From assembly GCA_029531795.1 (NCBI GenBank), contig JAPEIS010000004.1:2728001-2792000 (forward strand): 64,000 nucleotides of DNA, in the 5' to 3' direction. A model generated the notes under the pieces. That model was not told where the DNA came from. It did not search any database and saw nothing but the letters and a program-made list of their open reading frames with translations. Shown piece by piece: positions 46,504-57,991 of this stretch (positions are counted from its first letter, which is position 1; each line of letters begins with the position of its first letter). The DNA comes from Sclerotinia nivalis (lineage: Eukaryota; Ascomycota; Leotiomycetes; Helotiales; Sclerotiniaceae). Made by a program: the position numbers and the translations under genes.

Positions 46504-47171
46504 ATGCCTATCAACGATAAATCAGGAGTTTCGGGTGGTGTTACTTGGGTTACTAGTACAGTTGGGTATGTCTTTTTATAAAGTTTGTTTCTTCTTCATC
46601 TTTCCTTTTCCCCAAATCTCCTGTTCATCCTCTCTACTTCATCTTTCCCGCTTAGGGGTCCCTTTATCATCCTATCCCATTCCCGTCCCATTGCATTTCT
46701 CCCCGGTCTTAATTCATAACCTCTTCTCACAACTTCGGGATCCATTTCTATTACCCTTTGCACGGCTATATTCATATTCCTGCGATCATACAAAACAAAA
46801 ACAAAATAAAACTAACCACCAAACAGCAACGGCGTCTCAGGTCTCACAAATACAGTAGGCGGCGTAGTAGGTGCCGTAGGTCGTGGTTTAGGAGAAACGG
46901 TTAATGGGGTTACGGGGAATGCAGGTTTGTTTCTCTTTCTTTTTCTTCTTTCCCTTTTCTTTCTTTTACTATTTTTTCCCCCCCCTTTTAGAAATTCTAA
47001 ATTGAGATATGTAAAGTAAAGGAGATGATCACAAACTGACAATAAATCACAATAGGTAAACCAGTAGGCGATGGGATTAAAGATGTAGGAGAGGGGATAG
47101 AGGGCGGTGCGGCGAGAGTAGCGAAGGGGGTTAAGAATGCGGGGGAGGGACAGCATGGACCTTTGAGATAG
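46504..47171 (+). CDS. Small Gly/Val-rich protein with glycine-zipper-like repeats (91 aa, 3 exons)
   Basis: Exons 46504-46565, 46827-46924 and 47056-47171 (phases 2 and 1) give 91 aa; introns are 261 and 131 bp, long relative to the exons. The protein is composed of Gly, Val, Thr and Asn in a quasi-repeat (V-G-G-V-V-G-A-V-G and similar), compatible with glycine-zipper helices or a weakly membrane-active helix. The last exon has more charge (K-D-V-G-E-G-I-E and A-R-V-A-K-G-V-K-N). Similar small Gly-rich proteins occur widely in filamentous fungi with no known role. The single frames are short, so this gene is visible only after splicing. No signal peptide seen. Confidence 0.6.
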
Positions 47172-47899
47172 GGGGTTTTATTCTTTGGGGGCATGGGGGG
47201 CGAGGAGGGAAGAGGTGGTGGTGGGAATGGGTACTTTGAGGGGGTGAGGGGGAAGGGGATAAGAGAATGAGTACGAGATTGGTGTAGGATGATTAGGGAT
47301 TGGAGGATTGGAGGATTTGATATGATACCACTGTGATTTGTTGAACAGGATATACATAAAAAGATATAAGATATTTATATGGGAAAGGGAAACGATGCGC
47401 TCGTTCGATATATGATGTATTCCATGATATATCGTGAATGAACCCAGTGCCATGCTGTCGTCTCTTTATGTAACCTAGTTTAGCTCAACACCATTGAGTC
47501 TTTGATTCCAGGTAAATCTGAAATAGCCCCACTATATAAACTTTTTGGAATAGGAGCATAAAATGAACTATGAGTTGAACTATGATCTTATCATTCGTAG
47601 TGGCATCAAGCTCCATGAATGCTAGAAACGACGACAAGACAAGCCATCAAATACTCCGTAAGCAAGCTATCAACAATAGAATCTCTAAAGTTCCAACCAC
47701 GAACCTCTATTCTGATATTCACCAACTCAAAATCAAAATAAATATCACAAACTTTATGTGCAATAACGTGAAATTTCACACCATCCATCCAATCTCACAC
47801 ACGCAGCCCCACATCCATCTAATCTTATCCAAACGCAGCAAAAACGTCCCCATCTTTTAATCTTACAATAAATAATTCTAAATTCCGACCGCCAAGCAC
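47172..47899. other. Intergenic region upstream of the ammonium transporter
   Basis: AT-rich, with a G-rich plus-strand patch at about 47188-47265. A 92-codon plus frame (47582-47860) has no recognisable product. No gene called. Confidence 0.45.
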
Positions 47900-48134
47900 C
47901 TTATCAATAAGGTTACCTTATCAGCAACCACTGATTTCCCCGAACATTCCCGTTATCAACGTTTTGCAAATCGGTGATTTAAAGTGTTGAATAAGGTACC
48001 AGGTACGAGAATGATGAATAGGGGCGCTGTAGGAGGAAAAGGAGGGAGGGTGCCAGGGTGCCAAGGTGACCGCGTAGATAGGTGCTTGATTCTTATAGGT
48101 TTCCGAGGGGATGGGATGGTGGGTTCGTGATAAG
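47900..48134 (+). promoter_or_regulatory. GATA-factor-type sites upstream of the ammonium transporter
   Basis: Four copies of a GATA core in 235 bp: TTATCA-type sites (reverse of TGATAA) at 47900-47906, 47917-47923 and 47952-47958, and TGATAAG at 48128-48134. They lie about 170-405 bp before the start codon. Fungal nitrogen genes are activated by AreA/NIT2 factors that bind such HGATAR sites. Their use here is inferred from clustering and gene function. Confidence 0.45.
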
Positions 48135-48304
48135 GATGCGTGGTTGTGGTAAGGTTGGGTACTGGGTTTTGGGCATGGGGTGGAATACTTATTACTTGAG
48201 GAGTTCTCATTATATTCCATGCGTGAGAATCGCTCGTGTTTATTCCAATCTTTCGAATAATCTACACAGCTGGATATTGATCAAAATTCAAACCCACCAG
48301 CACA

Positions 48305-49846
48305 ATGAGTGCGCCCATTTTCAACTCTTCAATCCCCAACGGCGGAGACCCCGAACTCGTAGATGTCAACGCGCAATACTCCGGGTTCGAATTCCATTAC
48401 ACTTACATAATCTTCTGCGGTTTCATCGTCTGGCTTATCATCCCCGGAATTGGTCTTCTTTACAGCGGACTCGCACGTCGAAAATCCGCTCTTACCTTAC
48501 TCTTCCAATCACTCCTCGTAGTGGCAGTAACAACTTTCCAATGGATGTTCTGGGGATATTCTCTTGCGTATTCACGCACTGCAGGCCCTTTCATTGGTGA
48601 TATGGCGAATTTTGGTTTGAAGAATGTGATGGCTGCTCCGTCGCCGGGTAGTGCGGTGATTCCGGAAATTGTGTTTTGTTTGTATCAATTGCTGTTTTGT
48701 GCATGTACAGTTCAGATTGTGGTTGGTGGTGCTTTTGAGAGAGGAAGAATTATGCCGAGTTTGGTTTTTGGGTTTTGGTGGGCGACGATTGTTTATTGTC
48801 CGATTGCTTGTTGGACTTGGAATCCTAGTGGGTGGTTGTATAATGTGAGTTTTCCCTGGAATGTGAGACTCCGTAAAGGAGATGTAGACTAATTAGAGAA
48901 AAAGCTTCCTTCTTTGGATTTTGCCGGTGGTGGACCAGTTCATATTGCATCTAGATGGTCTGCATTGGCATATGCTCTCGTATTAGGAAAGCGCAAGCAC
49001 ACTGGCGAGAAGTCTCATGGTAGACCACATAATACTACACTTGTATTCCTTGGTACAGTACTCATTTGGTTCGGATGGTTTGGTTTCAATGGTGGTAGTG
49101 CTTTGAATGCCTCTGTTAGAGCCATGCTCGCTGCATTTAACACCAATACTGCTGCCTGCACTGGAATGCTTGGATGGGTTCTCGTCGATTATATAAAACA
49201 TGGTGGACGATTCAGTCTTGTAGGAGCTTGTGAAGGAGCAATCGCTGGACTTGTAGGAATTACTCCTGCTGCAGGATATGTTTCCGTTTGGTTGGCTGCA
49301 GTCATTGGTTTCACAACTGCAGTAGTCTGCGCATTGTTACAAAACATAAATGAATGGCTTCATATTGATGAAGGAATGGACGTCTTCAAACTTCATGGTA
49401 TCGGTGGGATGGTGGGAAGTATTTTGACTGGAATATTTGCTACATCTTCTGGTATGTATTCCCATCCTTGATGTCATGATATTTATGCTAATCATTGAAT
49501 AGTAAGCATGCTTGATGGAGTAACTTCGGCCTCAGGTGGTATTGATGGAAATGGAATTCAAGTGGGTAAACAATTCGCAGAGATCACCGCCATTTCAGCC
49601 TATTCATTCATCGTATCCTGCGCTCTTCTCTATATCCTGAAATTTATTCCAGGAATGCACTTGCGTGTAACAGAGGAGGCTGAGATTCAAGGCTTAGACA
49701 TGGATCAATTCTTTGATGAGCAAATTGGTGATTGGGCAATATTTGATGAATTGGATCAGAGGAAAATGGTATTGGAGGGGATCTCGCCCGGAACGCCACA
49801 GGTGCAAGAGGTACAAGAAAGGGTAGAACAAACTAAGCAAACTTAG
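48305..49846 (+). CDS. Ammonium transporter (Mep/Amt/Rh family), 476 aa
   Basis: Plasma-membrane permease for ammonium. Exons 48305-48844, 48905-49451 and 49503-49846 (phases 0 and 1) encode 476 aa with about 11 hydrophobic segments. The signature DFAGGGPVHIAS at the start of exon 2 holds the first pore His (about 193), and FKLHGIGGMVGS holds the second (about 344), the twin-His pair of the Amt family. One departure: the residue after IAS is Arg, where Gly is usual. The cytoplasmic C-terminal tail is short and has an E-E-A-E-I-Q-G-L-D segment, a conserved element in Amt C-tails, followed by an acidic region. The start at 48305 matches the family's N-terminus. Whether it acts as high-affinity transporter or sensor (Mep2-like) cannot be read here. 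Confidence 0.92.
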
Positions 49847-51627
49847 TTGATTCGCGAAGGACGGTTTATAGTACCATTTCCTATAAATTAGAATAGAAGA
49901 CCATTTGACAACTTTACTATCGTGATGTTATACCATTGATATGTAACACTGTAGCAGAGTGATACCGAGTTCTGTAAAAGGAAAAAAAAAAGTACACGTA
50001 GTGGCATCTGTAACCTTTGAAGACGCCGTCAGTCATGTTTGTGGCACGACTGAATCTGGAAACGTACTGGAGTAGGAAGTATAGGTTCTTTTCGTGACCC
50101 ATCATTGTATCCGTCATGTGGATTGTACTTTTCGACCGAAAATCCTCGAAATAGCTACAATTTGAGAAGCTATCGCCCCATGGAGAGTTTGGATTGTAAT
50201 CCGGTTCAATTTACGAAAACCAAGGATCGTTAGTCAATTCAGCATTTCGGCCGGTCGAAATTTATGGTTCTGTATTCCGTTTGAGTGAGGATTCTCACAA
50301 GTTCTTTTCCATCCTTCGAAGACAACGAACACCCTTGAATGAGGTTTGAATGAGGGTCCGCGACGATAGATTCTGTATATTACACCAAACTTCATCGAGG
50401 TTCAGCGTTTGTCCAATTCATATAGGCACCGCTTTCAAATAAGGAATTGTGACGCCCGAGATTCCGGGCGCCAAAAGTATGTGGTAGATTGAGTGAGATG
50501 AGCCAAAAAATTATATTAGAGTCAACGGATTAAGGTCAAGCCCGAAAAGAACGATACCTTTCTGATCATACCTAGATCACATACAGCTTGTATCGCCGTT
50601 GATATCCCATCTATGGTATTTGGAGGCCCACATGAGTTGAGAAGGCTGGGAATGGGAATCGGAATCATGTCTATGTCTGCTATTGACATCAACCGAACGC
50701 GTTTGAAAAGAAGAAGAATAATGGGGAGTTTGATTAAATGATCTGGTTGGCGCATGCTCCACCACCCAAAAATAGAGTTTCTTCTTGATTGAGGGTGAGA
50801 TTTTAATAAGTTTAATATGTTGGTTTGCTTGGGAATATTGTTAGTGGGGTGAAATGGGGTTGATATTGTTCGTGTTTGTGTTTGTGCATCGGCTATTTAC
50901 AACCAGTTAGAACTAGTGGAACATCCCGGAGCCCACGCTACAAACATCAACATCAACATCAACATCAACATCAACATATATACTGAAGCATAAAATCTTT
51001 ACAACTAAAATTTAACCTTGTTATGTAATATATGCATGTAATCCTTCCTTCCGCACAGTGTCAGAACGCTATGGGTAAAAGCTCTGGTGCGGGGCGACAA
51101 TCTATGAGCTTGTCTTCTTCAAGTCATGAAGGATCGCCAAGGATCAGTATGGACCAGTCAGCAATTTGGGTTAATATCAATGCAACGAACATCTCGACCT
51201 GCCAATCATAGTCGTTGCAGCATTATGTCGGGTCGTATTATTTTCAGACAGCCTTCCAGAATTCTTCCATTGGAACAAGGTTTTAAAAAGCATGATATCT
51301 GGTTGGTCAATAAGATTCGGAGCAATATGACGGCAGCCTTAACCCCCATGCTATCTGCCATATGGTTTCCCAAAGATCTTGAGATGAGTGACGAGGGAGC
51401 GGCAGGGGACAAAGGACAGGAAAATCTATATACTTAGTGGGATGACGGTAGCACAGACAGGCTTTTAATATATATCGGCGTTTGTTTTTCTGGTAGATAT
51501 ATAAAGTCTGGCAAATAATCACCTTTGATTATTATTCTGACTTTCACACCATCCTCACCATTCTCACCATCCTTTACTTCTTTCCAAACCTCCTTCCTCG
51601 AATCTTCAAGCAATTGCAAACATTGAA
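49847..51627. other. Intergenic region, 1.8 kb
   Basis: Two co-oriented genes flank it. It includes a five-unit ACATCA microsatellite at 50944-50973. A 103-codon plus frame at 51126-51437 has no recognisable product and overlaps minus frames. A CT-rich stretch at 51540-51600 is the likely leader of the oxidoreductase gene. Confidence 0.45.
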
Positions 51628-53055
51628 ATGGCGATCTTTAAAATCACTCCATTGCTTCTGGCTGCCGTCACAAGCTATTTCTCCCTTGGAGCTTTTGCTG
51701 CGACAAACTCTACTTCATCTGTCACCATCAACAGTGTCACATACAATAGTGTTGAGCATATCGACAGAGATGTGGTTGTAGTTGGTGGAGGATCCTCCGG
51801 AACTTATGCTGCAATTAGTCTACTCGACGCAGGCAAGACTGTGGCAGTCATTGATAATCAAGATCATATGGGAGGCCATACAGATACCTATACCGATCCT
51901 AAAACTGGTCTTACTGAAGACTATGGCGTTAGTATCTTCCACAACGTCGAAATTGTCAAAACCTATGCCGCACGTCTCAACATCACTTTGACAGTGCCTG
52001 GCTCATCAACTCTATCTACCGTCTATGCAGATTTCCGAACTGGTCTTGAGAACTCCACTTACTCAACCGCCGGTTTCACCACTGGTCTTGCACTCTACAT
52101 AGCACAATTGCAGAAATATCCTTATGTCGAAAATGGCTTTGAATTGCCAAACCCAGTACCTGAAGATCTTCTCCTCACCTTTGGGGACTTTGCAATCAAA
52201 TACAACCTCGGCAATGACTTCCTCGGATTTTTGTTCAGCTTTGCTGAAGGTCTCGGAGACCTATTGTCCAAGCCTACTTTGTACGTTTTCAAGAACTTTG
52301 GTATGGGCGTTATCGGCTGTCTTACCACTGGCTTCTTGGGTAACGCTGCAAATGACAACAGTTTAATTTACGAACACGCCCAAGCAATTATCGGTGACGA
52401 CAGCGTTTTCCTTAGCTCCACAATTGTGGCAGTTAATCGCAGTGGTGGTGGCGCCCAAGTTCTCATCAGAACTCCTTCTGGATACAAGTTTATTAATGCC
52501 AAGAAATTGGTCTTCACCATTCCTCCAAAGATTGAAAACCTTTCAGGATGGGATCTCAGCACCTCAGAACGAACTCTCTTTTCACAATTCAACAACACTG
52601 GATACTACGTCGGTGTCTTTGGAAACACTGGTCTTCCAACAGGTGTCTCTGTCGTCAACGTCGCCGAAAACACCACTTACGGATACCCACCCCTGCCAGC
52701 CGCTTATGCAATTAACCCCACTGTCATCCCAGGCGTCTTCAACCTCTACTATGGTTCCCCAATCTCTCTCACCGATAAGGAAGTCCGCGCCGCCATGCTT
52801 GCCGAGATCAAAAAGCTTCAAATCTCAGGTATGACTAAGAGCAGCCCTGAGCTCCTCGCATACACCAGACATGCACCATTTGAGTTGTGGGTGCCAGCTA
52901 AAGCTATCGCGGCCGGTTTCTACAGCAAATTGTATGCGCTTCAGGGACAGCGAAATACTTTCTATACTGGAGCTGCTTTCCATACTCATGATTCGACTAT
53001 GTTGTGGCAGTTTACTGAGGCGTTAATTCCTAAAATTACTGCGTCTTTGTCATGA
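51628..53055 (+). CDS. Secreted FAD-dependent amine-oxidase-like oxidoreductase (475 aa, single exon)
   Basis: Intronless, 475 aa. Residues 1-24 form a signal peptide (MAIFKITPLLLAAVTSYFSL then GAFAA). The dinucleotide-binding motif VVVVGGGSSGTYAA (49-62) is followed by I-D-N-Q-D-H-M-G-G-H, the pattern in flavin monoamine oxidases where the second strand ends and the FAD ribose and pyrophosphate are held. Several Asn-X-Ser/Thr sites suggest glycosylation. A late segment, F-Y-T-G-A-A-F-H-T-H-D, resembles the C-terminal FAD-contact motif. The family includes fungal secreted flavoproteins, some annotated as beta-cyclopiazonate dehydrogenase-like; the substrate here is unknown. The start ATG sits in a good context and gives the signal peptide. 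ACATCA arrays lie on both sides of the gene. Confidence 0.85.
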   Translation: MAIFKITPLLLAAVTSYFSLGAFAATNSTSSVTINSVTYNSVEHIDRDVVVVGGGSSGTYAAISLLDAGKTVAVIDNQDHMGGHTDTYTDPKTGLTEDYGVSIFHNVEIVKTYAARLNITLTVPGSSTLSTVYADFRTGLENSTYSTAGFTTGLALYIAQLQKYPYVENGFELPNPVPEDLLLTFGDFAIKYNLGNDFLGFLFSFAEGLGDLLSKPTLYVFKNFGMGVIGCLTTGFLGNAANDNSLIYEHAQAIIGDDSVFLSSTIVAVNRSGGGAQVLIRTPSGYKFINAKKLVFTIPPKIENLSGWDLSTSERTLFSQFNNTGYYVGVFGNTGLPTGVSVVNVAENTTYGYPPLPAAYAINPTVIPGVFNLYYGSPISLTDKEVRAAMLAEIKKLQISGMTKSSPELLAYTRHAPFELWVPAKAIAAGFYSKLYALQGQRNTFYTGAAFHTHDSTMLWQFTEALIPKITASLS

Positions 53056-53526
53056 TGGGTTGGGGCAAGGTAGCCTGAGAGTGTGTTTGATTGCTGGGGT
53101 TGAGAATCAACAATGAAATGTAGTTCGAGGCAGCAGTTCTTCTTTACATAAATGTCTAATGGAATCGATGGGTTGAATACATGAAAGTATGGAAGTATGG
53201 AAGGAGAGTGGTGGAACGCTTGAATGTACATAGCATAAAGTAACAAAATAGAATGCACTTTTTTCAAAATCATCTATCTGAAAGACTGTTCGGTCATCAA
53301 CTTCGGATTATGACATTGAAGACTCTTATCTGCCTTCTTCATATGAATCCATCTCTATTCCCAATATCAATTTAATCATGGAAGTATCCCATTCGGATCA
53401 TCCCTAGTATGAATCCATCTCACAATAAAAGCTTCATTATTATTAAAAAACCTCGTTTCCTACATATACACCACTTCTCCCATCCCACTACCCAACAGCA
53501 AACTTAAATCCTCTTTTTCCTTCACA

Positions 53527-53670
53527 ACATAAACATAAACATAAACATAAACATAAACATCAACATCAACATCAACATCAACATCAACATCAACATCAAC
53601 ATCAACATCAACATCAACATCAACATCAACATCAACATCAACATCAACATCAACATCAACATCAACATCA
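53527..53670. repeat. Hexanucleotide microsatellite (ACATAA)5(ACATCA)19
   Basis: Perfect hexamer array of 24 units: five ACATAA units (53527-53556) then nineteen ACATCA units (53557-53670). A related five-unit ACATCA array occurs at 50944-50973, on the other side of the oxidoreductase gene. Confidence 0.95.
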
Positions 53671-54061
53671 AAAATCTCATTTTCTTCACATAACGGATAG
53701 ATATGAAGTCTTCTCGGCCCCACTTTCCGATTCAAACCTAGAACTGGCCGTTTATTTGTATAAATAGAAATAGGTATCCCACCTATGAACCCTCGACCTG
53801 GAGTCCACATCATCCCATTAAATGCGTTTTCGCTTATACAATAGCCTGGTTTGTTGGTGAGTATCGTGCTAGGTTTTTATTTGTTTTGAGTATGTATGTA
53901 TGGGTATGAATGTGAATATATTTTGAGATTCTTTTTCTTCCTTTTTTCCCGTGGTGCTGGATACTTTGAAGGGAGGTAAGAGGTAACAGTGGCTGGGGGC
54001 TATAGATAGGTGGTGGAAGCGGGGAAGAGTGGAAGGGAGAAGAGGAAGGGAAGGGAAGCCG

Positions 54062-54083
54062 TGTCACGTGGGTGTCACGTGGG
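54062..54083. repeat. Exact 11-bp tandem repeat containing CACGTG
   Basis: Two head-to-tail copies of tgtcacgtggg. Each contains an E-box core (CACGTG), the type bound by bHLH factors such as Cbf1. It lies between convergent genes, so a promoter role is not obvious. Confidence 0.8.
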
Positions 54084-54676
54084 TGGTTTCTGGTCTCTAT
54101 GCAAATTTCCTAGCGGTCATCTGGTTTTACCATAATCTATCAACAAACTCATCAGCTCTGACTCTCATATTTTATTATCGAATTTATACTCAAGTCAGCC
54201 CCGCTGGAGTGGAAAACCTCATCACAGCCCTTGAGAGATAACGCGTCGCGTGGTGTGAAGGATTATTTACTCTTTTCTTACAATCAATACCGTTTTCGAG
54301 TAATCGTGTCGAACCTTTTGATCTAAACAAAACTTGTTTTTGCCTTTCATATCCTCTTATACTCAACCTTATCGCTTGTAATTTTCATCCACGCCTTGGA
54401 TGGCGAATTCTGGTATTTGGTGCCCGGTAATGAGGTGGAGATGATTACTTTACAATGCAAGGAAGGAGACACTATTGAGGTGCTAATGCTTCATTCATAA
54501 ACAAATGTCTGCATCATTTAATGACACAAGATATGAATTGCGTCTCTGGTCAATGTAGGTCGATATTGAGTTATTTGGCTGCTGCCGAAATATTTCCCCC
54601 TCCCTTCACTACTCCAAATAAACTACTATTCTCCATGTCTTTTACATCATAGGTGCTGGAAATAGGTTTCTACCTT

Positions 54677-55602
54677 TCACACTGTTTTGATTCGGGAAAA
54701 CCTCTCAATACTAATCTCCAAGATCCAATCCCCGACTCTCTGCGGATATAAAGCGGTGATCCTTTCCTCCAAATCCGTAGCACTCGTTGCGACTTCGATC
54801 AAGTTCGCCCAATCTTTGATATACTGTCTCGTTTTCTCAAAATGATCTGTTCCATACTCATCCCAAATCTGCTTATGACTTGGCACCACAATCTTCGGTT
54901 GCAAACTCTCAATCTTATAAACGGCTCGTATCCACTCTGCTCTCAACTCCGCAGTGTTTGTTTCACAACGAGACATTGGAAACATTCTCCATACACGGCA
55001 TCTCCAGTCACTACAAGATCTAGTGAAGGAACGTGTAAAACAGTAGTGTTATATGTATTCGATTGTCCGACTTCAACGGCCTGAAGCAAATGATCCTCGA
55101 GATAAAATTTTCCATCGGGAGGCAACGGTTGGATTATTTCATTCTGCGTAGGTATCTGATCAGGAAACGAAGCAGACCAGAACTCGAAAAATTCAGCATA
55201 ACTCAATTGTAGGGCTACATGTGCGGTAGTTCGTTCAGTGGCTACAGCGACCACACCAGGGAAACGTTGCTGGAGGACTGGGATGCCAAAGAAATGGTCG
55301 CCGTGTCCGTGAGTAATATAGATGTAGGTGAGCGTTTTGTTGCTGATAATTTCAGATATCCAATCTGCTAGTGCCAATGATGTTTCAATATTAACGGGTG
55401 CGTCAATGAGAACTGCAGTTGATTGGCCGTGCAGGACTGTGTATGATGTAGGTGAAAATGTGTAGTTATGGGGTGGATCGAAGACCGGGACCTCTGGGGC
55501 ATGAAAAACACCCCAGGACAGAGGGCTGGATGGATGTTAGATTGTGGTGGCGAGGCTCAATGGAGCGAGGACAAAAATGAGTAGTGACTTAGAAAACATC
55601 AT
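54677..55602 (-). pseudogene. Metallo-beta-lactamase-fold hydrolase gene, frameshifted
   Basis: Minus strand, start at 55602 or 55599. The fold is identified by a T-H-G-H-G-D-H motif (HxHxDH zinc site) and a later T-G-D-A-V-Y segment, followed by W-I-R-A-V and a P-S-H-K segment. Near 54960-54985 the conserved sequence jumps from one frame to the next; the upstream frame stops at 54943 after Q-C-L-V-V, and the downstream frame carries E-T-N-T-A-E-L-R-A-E-W, so one base appears missing. Near 55539 the simple frame from the start also meets a TAA after a signal-peptide-like 20 residues. This second stop may be removed by an intron, since a CTAAC branch-like site and a ccag acceptor (about 55526) surround it, with a weak gtcact donor. 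As given, no full-length protein is made: a decaying gene or a sequence error. Family members include lactonases and hydrolases; substrate unknown. Confidence 0.7.
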
Positions 55603-56645
55603 TGTGCTAGTTGTGCACTTTTGTTTCTCGGCGTCTTTTCTTTGAGTGGATTTGTTCTAGTATCATGGGAAAAGTGTCCCCTTATATAGTCTTTCTACAT
55701 ACCTTAATGGAGGCATCAAGATTTTCGATCCAAATCTCCATGACAGCTTTGTCATACCGTTTTGCATTAAGTTCGCCCAATTCGGAAACCACCATCTCGA
55801 ATTTTCGACTCAGATGCACATAATACAGCTTATTCACTCAATATTGTTTAGTAAACATAGCATTCAGTTCACATTAAACTTGAAAAGGGCTCAAGCGAGC
55901 TTACTTGCCAAGCATGGCCCAAATTTGTAAGTTCTTCAACATAAACATACCGAGACTGTGAATAGTAATCACGGGATACCAGCATACCATCGGATGTTTT
56001 TGCATGATTCAATAAGATGCATTGGCCGCAAAAACACATGTGACTTTATTTGACTTATCTTATGAGTCCTAAGGAATTCTTTGGCTGATGACCATGCTGC
56101 GAGAGAAGGGTTGGGGATGGCGTGCTCATGCGGTGGCGAATTCAATGATGAGTTTATAAGCCTCATCTTCTTTTCATGCATGTGGTTTTCTTTCTTCACC
56201 CTCAGATTATCAAGTGGTGCTAAATGTTGGCAATCAACCTTATGGCCTTGTGGTGTCACTGATCTACCCCTCATCCTTTTATAAAAACAACGATTATACT
56301 TATGTTTTTCTGTCCAAACACCCCTCAAAATTTGGAGCATCAATTTAACATACCGAAAGACCTTGATCTTTTCAAGGTCTTTAAGTACCTGGATCCGCCG
56401 ATTGAGTTGCAGATATTGAGGGGCTCACCTAACCCGGGTGAGTCCTCGGACCCCATTTTACACTACTATACCTGGTGTCAAATCATTCCTATATCGAAAA
56501 TTCCAATTAACTTAGAAATACATTTATTTTTTTTCCTTTCTCTCCATCAACTTTTTCTAACCGATGGTCCCTTGGTATCTATAAATGGGTGAAATATATA
56601 ATACGTGCCGACTGTAACATTCATATCTTTGCCCGTTAAACCCCA

Positions 56646-57068
56646 TTACTCTTTCCTTTGCATAGACTTCTCTATGTTTATCGCCTTGAGAATTATAGAT
56701 AGGAGGGAGCTGGTTACTGGAAGATGTGCTTTTAAATCTAACGGCGGTAGGCCAGGAAAGTCGATGGGATTGGGGTCCGGCTGTGCCGCGCCTGTTGGGG
56801 TACGGTCCCTAGGGATAGTGTCAGCAAGAAGAGAGAGGTAACTCGATTGTGAAAGAAGTGTGAAGGTCGCATCTAAATAGCCCTTGTATAATTGTAGCTT
56901 TTTCTCATATAAATTATTCAACTTCTGACAATTTAGAGAGATGGTACGTATCAAAGAGAATCCACAGTTAGCGTTTATCTCAAAGGTCCAAAGTTTGCCT
57001 TCGAATAATTCTGATCTTTTCAGCTTGATAGGAGCAACGTCTAAAGTAAAAAATTCCTTCATTCTCAT
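56646..57068 (-). CDS. Doubtful hypothetical ORF (140 aa)
   Basis: ATG-started, 140 codons, not interrupted. The sequence is protein-like, with a mixed hydrophobic and charged N-terminal half (K-L-W-T-F-E-I-N-A-N-C) and a Pro-rich segment (D-P-N-P-I-D-F-P-G-L-P-P-L-D-L) near the C-terminus. I do not recognise the family. No signal peptide. It lies isolated within a gene-poor stretch and could be a fragment of a decayed element. Confidence 0.25.
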   Translation of the reverse strand: MRMKEFFTLDVAPIKLKRSELFEGKLWTFEINANCGFSLIRTISLNCQKLNNLYEKKLQLYKGYLDATFTLLSQSSYLSLLADTIPRDRTPTGAAQPDPNPIDFPGLPPLDLKAHLPVTSSLLSIILKAINIEKSMQRKE

Positions 57069-57991
57069 AATAAAATCGATAAAATGATAGAATATAGGAA
57101 ATGAATGTTTATGGAATCATATTGCGCTCATGGAGGATGAATTTGAATTAATTTTTTAAAAGTTACCTATAAAAAATTTCTTTTCTTCTTTCTTCTTTCT
57201 TTTTACTTTAGATCATGGAATCCAACACGAATATTCTCGATAACATCTAACGTAGATCGAAACAACTTGAACGAGCACAAAAAGCTGGAAAATCAAACCG
57301 AAGTTAACCATTCAACCAGAGCATAAAACTCCCCTTCTCATAAATCTGATATCAACACCAACCTACCACACCCCAACCACAATCATAGATCCCTACCATA
57401 CCCCCCGTTACCTCTTCCCCCCAGCAACCACAGCCCCAAGAGACCATCTAACTCACTTCATCATCCTCAAGCACTTCGCATTCCCGCAAACCAACTTCCT
57501 CCTCTCAGAAATATATATAGTAATGATCATTTCAACAGAAATCCTACTCTGCGAAGCTATCGTATGAGATGGACAGATTTATGGAGTTTGATGCAGGAAT
57601 GGATGGTGCTTATGTGTGTTCGTATGGTCGATATGTTGCTTATTGATGAATGGGATGAGGTCTGCAATGATGAGGGAGGGGGTTTGTGGTACGTGGGGCT
57701 TTGGTTTAGGGATGGAATGGGTTGGAGGTGAGGTTTTGCTGGCTGGATTGGGGTATGCGTTTGATAGGGATATACTTTATGATGGAGAAATACACGCGAG
57801 GATGTAATGGCAATTGATGTTGTATTTTGCAGTGCGTTGATGTGGTTTGAAGATACATGAGAATCACAATCGTATCGGTAAATTTTATAAAAGCAAGAGA
57901 AAAAGCATAAACACCCACCTCGGCATTTTTTAACCTTATTTCGACGACCAATAAGCTTGTGCATAGATTAGTTTCATCATTTCTAGATGCT

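Larger units (their letters stand above)
53056..54676. other. Intergenic region, 1.6 kb, with simple repeats
   Basis: Lies between the oxidoreductase and the convergent metallo-beta-lactamase-fold gene. Holds the (ACATCA)n array at 53527-53670 and an exact 11-bp tandem repeat at 54062-54083, both listed separately. The array produces an artificial Asp-Val frame on the minus strand. No gene recognised. Confidence 0.6.

Noticed and set aside
53460..53813. Asp-Val repeat protein on the minus strand
   Set aside because: It is a direct translation of the ACATCA/ACATAA microsatellite.
57557..57964. 135-codon minus-strand frame
   Set aside because: No ATG at the expected start, simple Ser/Thr/His-rich composition, no domain.
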